From JAXGYX01 sp040772065 (GTDB lineage Bacteria > Bacillota > Clostridia > Saccharofermentanales > Fastidiosipilaceae): DNA of 64,000 nt. A model generated the notes under the pieces. That model was not told the DNA's origin, made no database searches, and was given only the letters and a program-made list of their open reading frames with translations. The translations under genes and the position numbers were made by a program. How positions within the stretch are numbered: the first letter of the stretch is position 1; every line of letters begins with the position of its first letter. Shown here in pieces: positions 62,324 to 64,000 of this stretch. The stretch spans positions 2,108,001-2,172,000 of the forward strand of contig JAXGYX010000001.1 of NCBI GenBank assembly GCA_040772065.1, given 5' to 3'.

Positions 62324-63928
62324 GGGGGTGCGGACGAAATCCTGGACAAGATATGAGAGGATTCCGTTATGTATTCAAGAGAGAAACGTTTGAAGGCAGT
62401 CAAACTGTATATCCGTTACGAACACAGTGCCTCACAAGTCATCCGAGAATTAGGCTATCCCCAAGACCGTGGGCAGCTTCGTAAGTGGTATCTGGCATAT
62501 CTAGAAGAACAGGCTACCGGTGTTATCAAGGATAACTATGAAAGACGTAAAAGCCGTTATTCTGACGCTCAGAAGCAGGAGGCAGTCGATCACTTCTTCT
62601 ATACCGGCCGATCCTTGATTCGTACCTGTAGGGCTCTGGGCTATCCAAGCAAAGCAGCTCTAGCCTACTGGATTGAAGAATTGGCTCCAGGCAGACGTAA
62701 GCAGAACACTAAGCTAAAATGTTCCTATCAGGATAAGAAGGAAGCTGTCATCAGCCTAGTGACACGATCAAGCACGGCGAAGGAGACGGCGCGACACCAT
62801 GGTGTAAACCGAGACGCGCTCTACCGTTGGAAGAATGAGCTGCTCGGTCAAGGGGAGGCTCACGTAATGGAAAAACAAACCGGAGAGCAAACTGAAGACT
62901 CGGATCAACTAAAGCAGGAAGCCGAGTCGCTGCGAAAAGAAGTACAGCGTTTGAAACTAGAAGTCGATATTCTCAGAGGGACCGCCGAACTAATAAAAAA
63001 AGATCCCTGCGTCGACCCAACTCTGCTCAGCAACGCAGAGAAAGCGATGCTGGTCGACGCACTGAAGGGGAAGCATCGCCTGAATCACCTGCTGAAGGCA
63101 CTGGAGCTGCCCCGCAGTAGTTACTATTACCAGCTGACTGCGCAAACCAAGCCAGATAAGTATCATGAGACCCGCTCACGAGTTATCGAACTGTTCAATA
63201 CCAATCACGCTTGCTACGGCTACCGCCGTATCCATGCGCTGCTGGGTAAAGAAGGTACTGTGGTTTCTGAGAAAGTGGTACGGCAGCTGATGACCGCATC
63301 CGGTCTGCAGGTCGTCGGCAAGAAGAAACGTAGGTATACGTCCTATGCAGGTGAGATCACGCCTGCTCCAGAGAACATCATCCAACGGGACTTTCAGGCG
63401 GACCATCCCAATGAGAAGTGGCTGACGGATATCACAGAGTTTGGTATACCGGCAGGCAAGGTGTATTTATCACCCATTATCGATTGCTTTGATGGCCTAG
63501 TCGTATCTTGGTCTATAGGCACGAGTCCGAATGCCGAGCTGGCTAACTCCATGCTGACAGCTGCAATCAACACCCTTGATCCTGATGAGTGTCCATTGAT
63601 CCATTCCGACCGTGGAAGCCACTACCGCTGGACCAGATGGATTCAACTAATGGAAGAGCGACAGCTGTCACGATCCATGTCCAATAAGGGCTGTTCACCT
63701 GATAACGCTGCCTGTGAGGGCTTCTTCGGTCGCCTCAAGATCGAGTTCTTCTATGGAAGGAATTGGCAGGGCGTGACCATTGAAGCCTTTATCGATCAAC
63801 TAGACCGGTATATTCACTGGTACAATGAGGAAAGAATCAAGCAATCGCTTGGCTGGCTAAGCCCTTTCGAGTATCGTCAGCGATTAGCACAATCGGCCTA
63901 AAATGTCCAAGAAAATGTCCGCACCCCC
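62324..63928 (+). mobile_element. IS3-family element with fused transposase
   Basis: Terminal inverted repeats GGGGGTGCGGAC (62324-62335) and GTCCGCACCCCC (63917-63928), with further matching TGGACA inside each. No target duplication is visible between the flanks, which fits an IS-associated deletion of the host gene. Confidence 0.85.
62369..63901 (+). CDS. IS3-family transposase, single ORF
   Basis: 510 residues. The N-terminal half has two or three HTH units and a coiled coil (EAESLRKEVQRLKLEVDILRG), the C-terminal half the DDE core: WLTDITEFGIPAGKVYLSP, PLIHSDRGSHYRW, NAACEGFFGRLKIEFF. In most IS3 elements the two halves are in separate frames; here they are continuous. Intact and possibly active. 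Confidence 0.93.
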   Translation: MYSREKRLKAVKLYIRYEHSASQVIRELGYPQDRGQLRKWYLAYLEEQATGVIKDNYERRKSRYSDAQKQEAVDHFFYTGRSLIRTCRALGYPSKAALAYWIEELAPGRRKQNTKLKCSYQDKKEAVISLVTRSSTAKETARHHGVNRDALYRWKNELLGQGEAHVMEKQTGEQTEDSDQLKQEAESLRKEVQRLKLEVDILRGTAELIKKDPCVDPTLLSNAEKAMLVDALKGKHRLNHLLKALELPRSSYYYQLTAQTKPDKYHETRSRVIELFNTNHACYGYRRIHALLGKEGTVVSEKVVRQLMTASGLQVVGKKKRRYTSYAGEITPAPENIIQRDFQADHPNEKWLTDITEFGIPAGKVYLSPIIDCFDGLVVSWSIGTSPNAELANSMLTAAINTLDPDECPLIHSDRGSHYRWTRWIQLMEERQLSRSMSNKGCSPDNAACEGFFGRLKIEFFYGRNWQGVTIEAFIDQLDRYIHWYNEERIKQSLGWLSPFEYRQRLAQSA

Positions 63929-64000
63929 GCCGGCTGGTTTCTATTCTGCCAAACACACGGTGGGTTCATCTTCAATGCCATCCATGTAGTACAGGCGAAA
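63929..64000 (+). pseudogene. URO-D-family gene, C-terminal piece (runs off the window)
   Basis: The frame reads HGGFIFNAIHVVQA, the conserved GGFxFN...HNxQ segment near the C-terminus of the family. Roughly 90-100 residues between this and the middle piece are lost. Confidence 0.75.

Overview
The window looks like a chromosomal segment of an anaerobic Gram-positive bacterium of the class Clostridia (Bacillota), possibly an uncultured Oscillospiraceae-type organism. The evidence is a feoA-feoA-feoB operon ending in a FeoB-associated Cys-rich membrane protein, a VTC/DUF4956/carbohydrate-binding lipoprotein trio, TrpXYZ-type ABC genes, strong AGGAGG ribosome binding sites, lipobox lipoproteins and a SufS/SufE pair. 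Most of the window is moderately GC-rich; about 10.7-13.6 kb and 49.6-57 kb are clearly more AT-rich and carry accessory genes. The taxonomic guess is an inference.

Layout. 1-3.6 kb: a thiamine operon (thiD end, thiC, thiM, thiE, HAD phosphatase) with overlapping genes. 3.7-10.3 kb: threonine ammonia-lyase, a mycothione-reductase-like flavoprotein, shikimate kinase and a three-gene ABC importer of the TrpXYZ type. 10.65-13.6 kb: tRNA-Ala(GGC) followed directly by the decayed end of a tyrosine integrase and a low-GC block (panE-like, DUF308, a Cys-rich unknown, a cryptic one-frame block), probably the scar of an integrated element.

13.6-29.3 kb: a long minus-strand locus of membrane, zinc-ribbon and lipoprotein genes that ends, at its promoter side, in an HTH protein, an alpha/alpha-barrel-like lipoprotein, a GT2 glycosyltransferase fused to a Ser/Thr kinase with an extracytoplasmic propeller, and a pseudokinase with the same architecture. 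Two proteins share a unique C-terminal domain and two small genes are broken. It is my main candidate for an undescribed envelope sensing or glycan system.

29.4-31.5 kb: two divergent Nudix genes around a perfect inverted repeat. 31.6-37.2 kb: VTC-domain polymerase, DUF4956 and carbohydrate-binding lipoprotein, then a histidine kinase/response regulator; a 29-bp box occurs upstream of both operons. 37.4-41.2 kb: MntR-type repressor facing the feo iron operon, with two matching operator-like repeats. 41.5-45.8 kb: heterodimeric ABC exporter and its MarR regulator. 46-50.8 kb: McrBC type IV restriction and a SAP-domain protein.

50.9-64 kb: a sugar-type catabolic region: AraC regulator, fucose-isomerase-like enzyme, acyl-carrier-like protein, SufS, SufE, a ribose-type ABC importer and a URO-D-family gene. 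An IS6-like element with a 9-bp target duplication sits at the stop codon of the carrier gene. The URO-D gene is broken into three pieces by two IS3-family elements, so the region is under active insertion-sequence attack.
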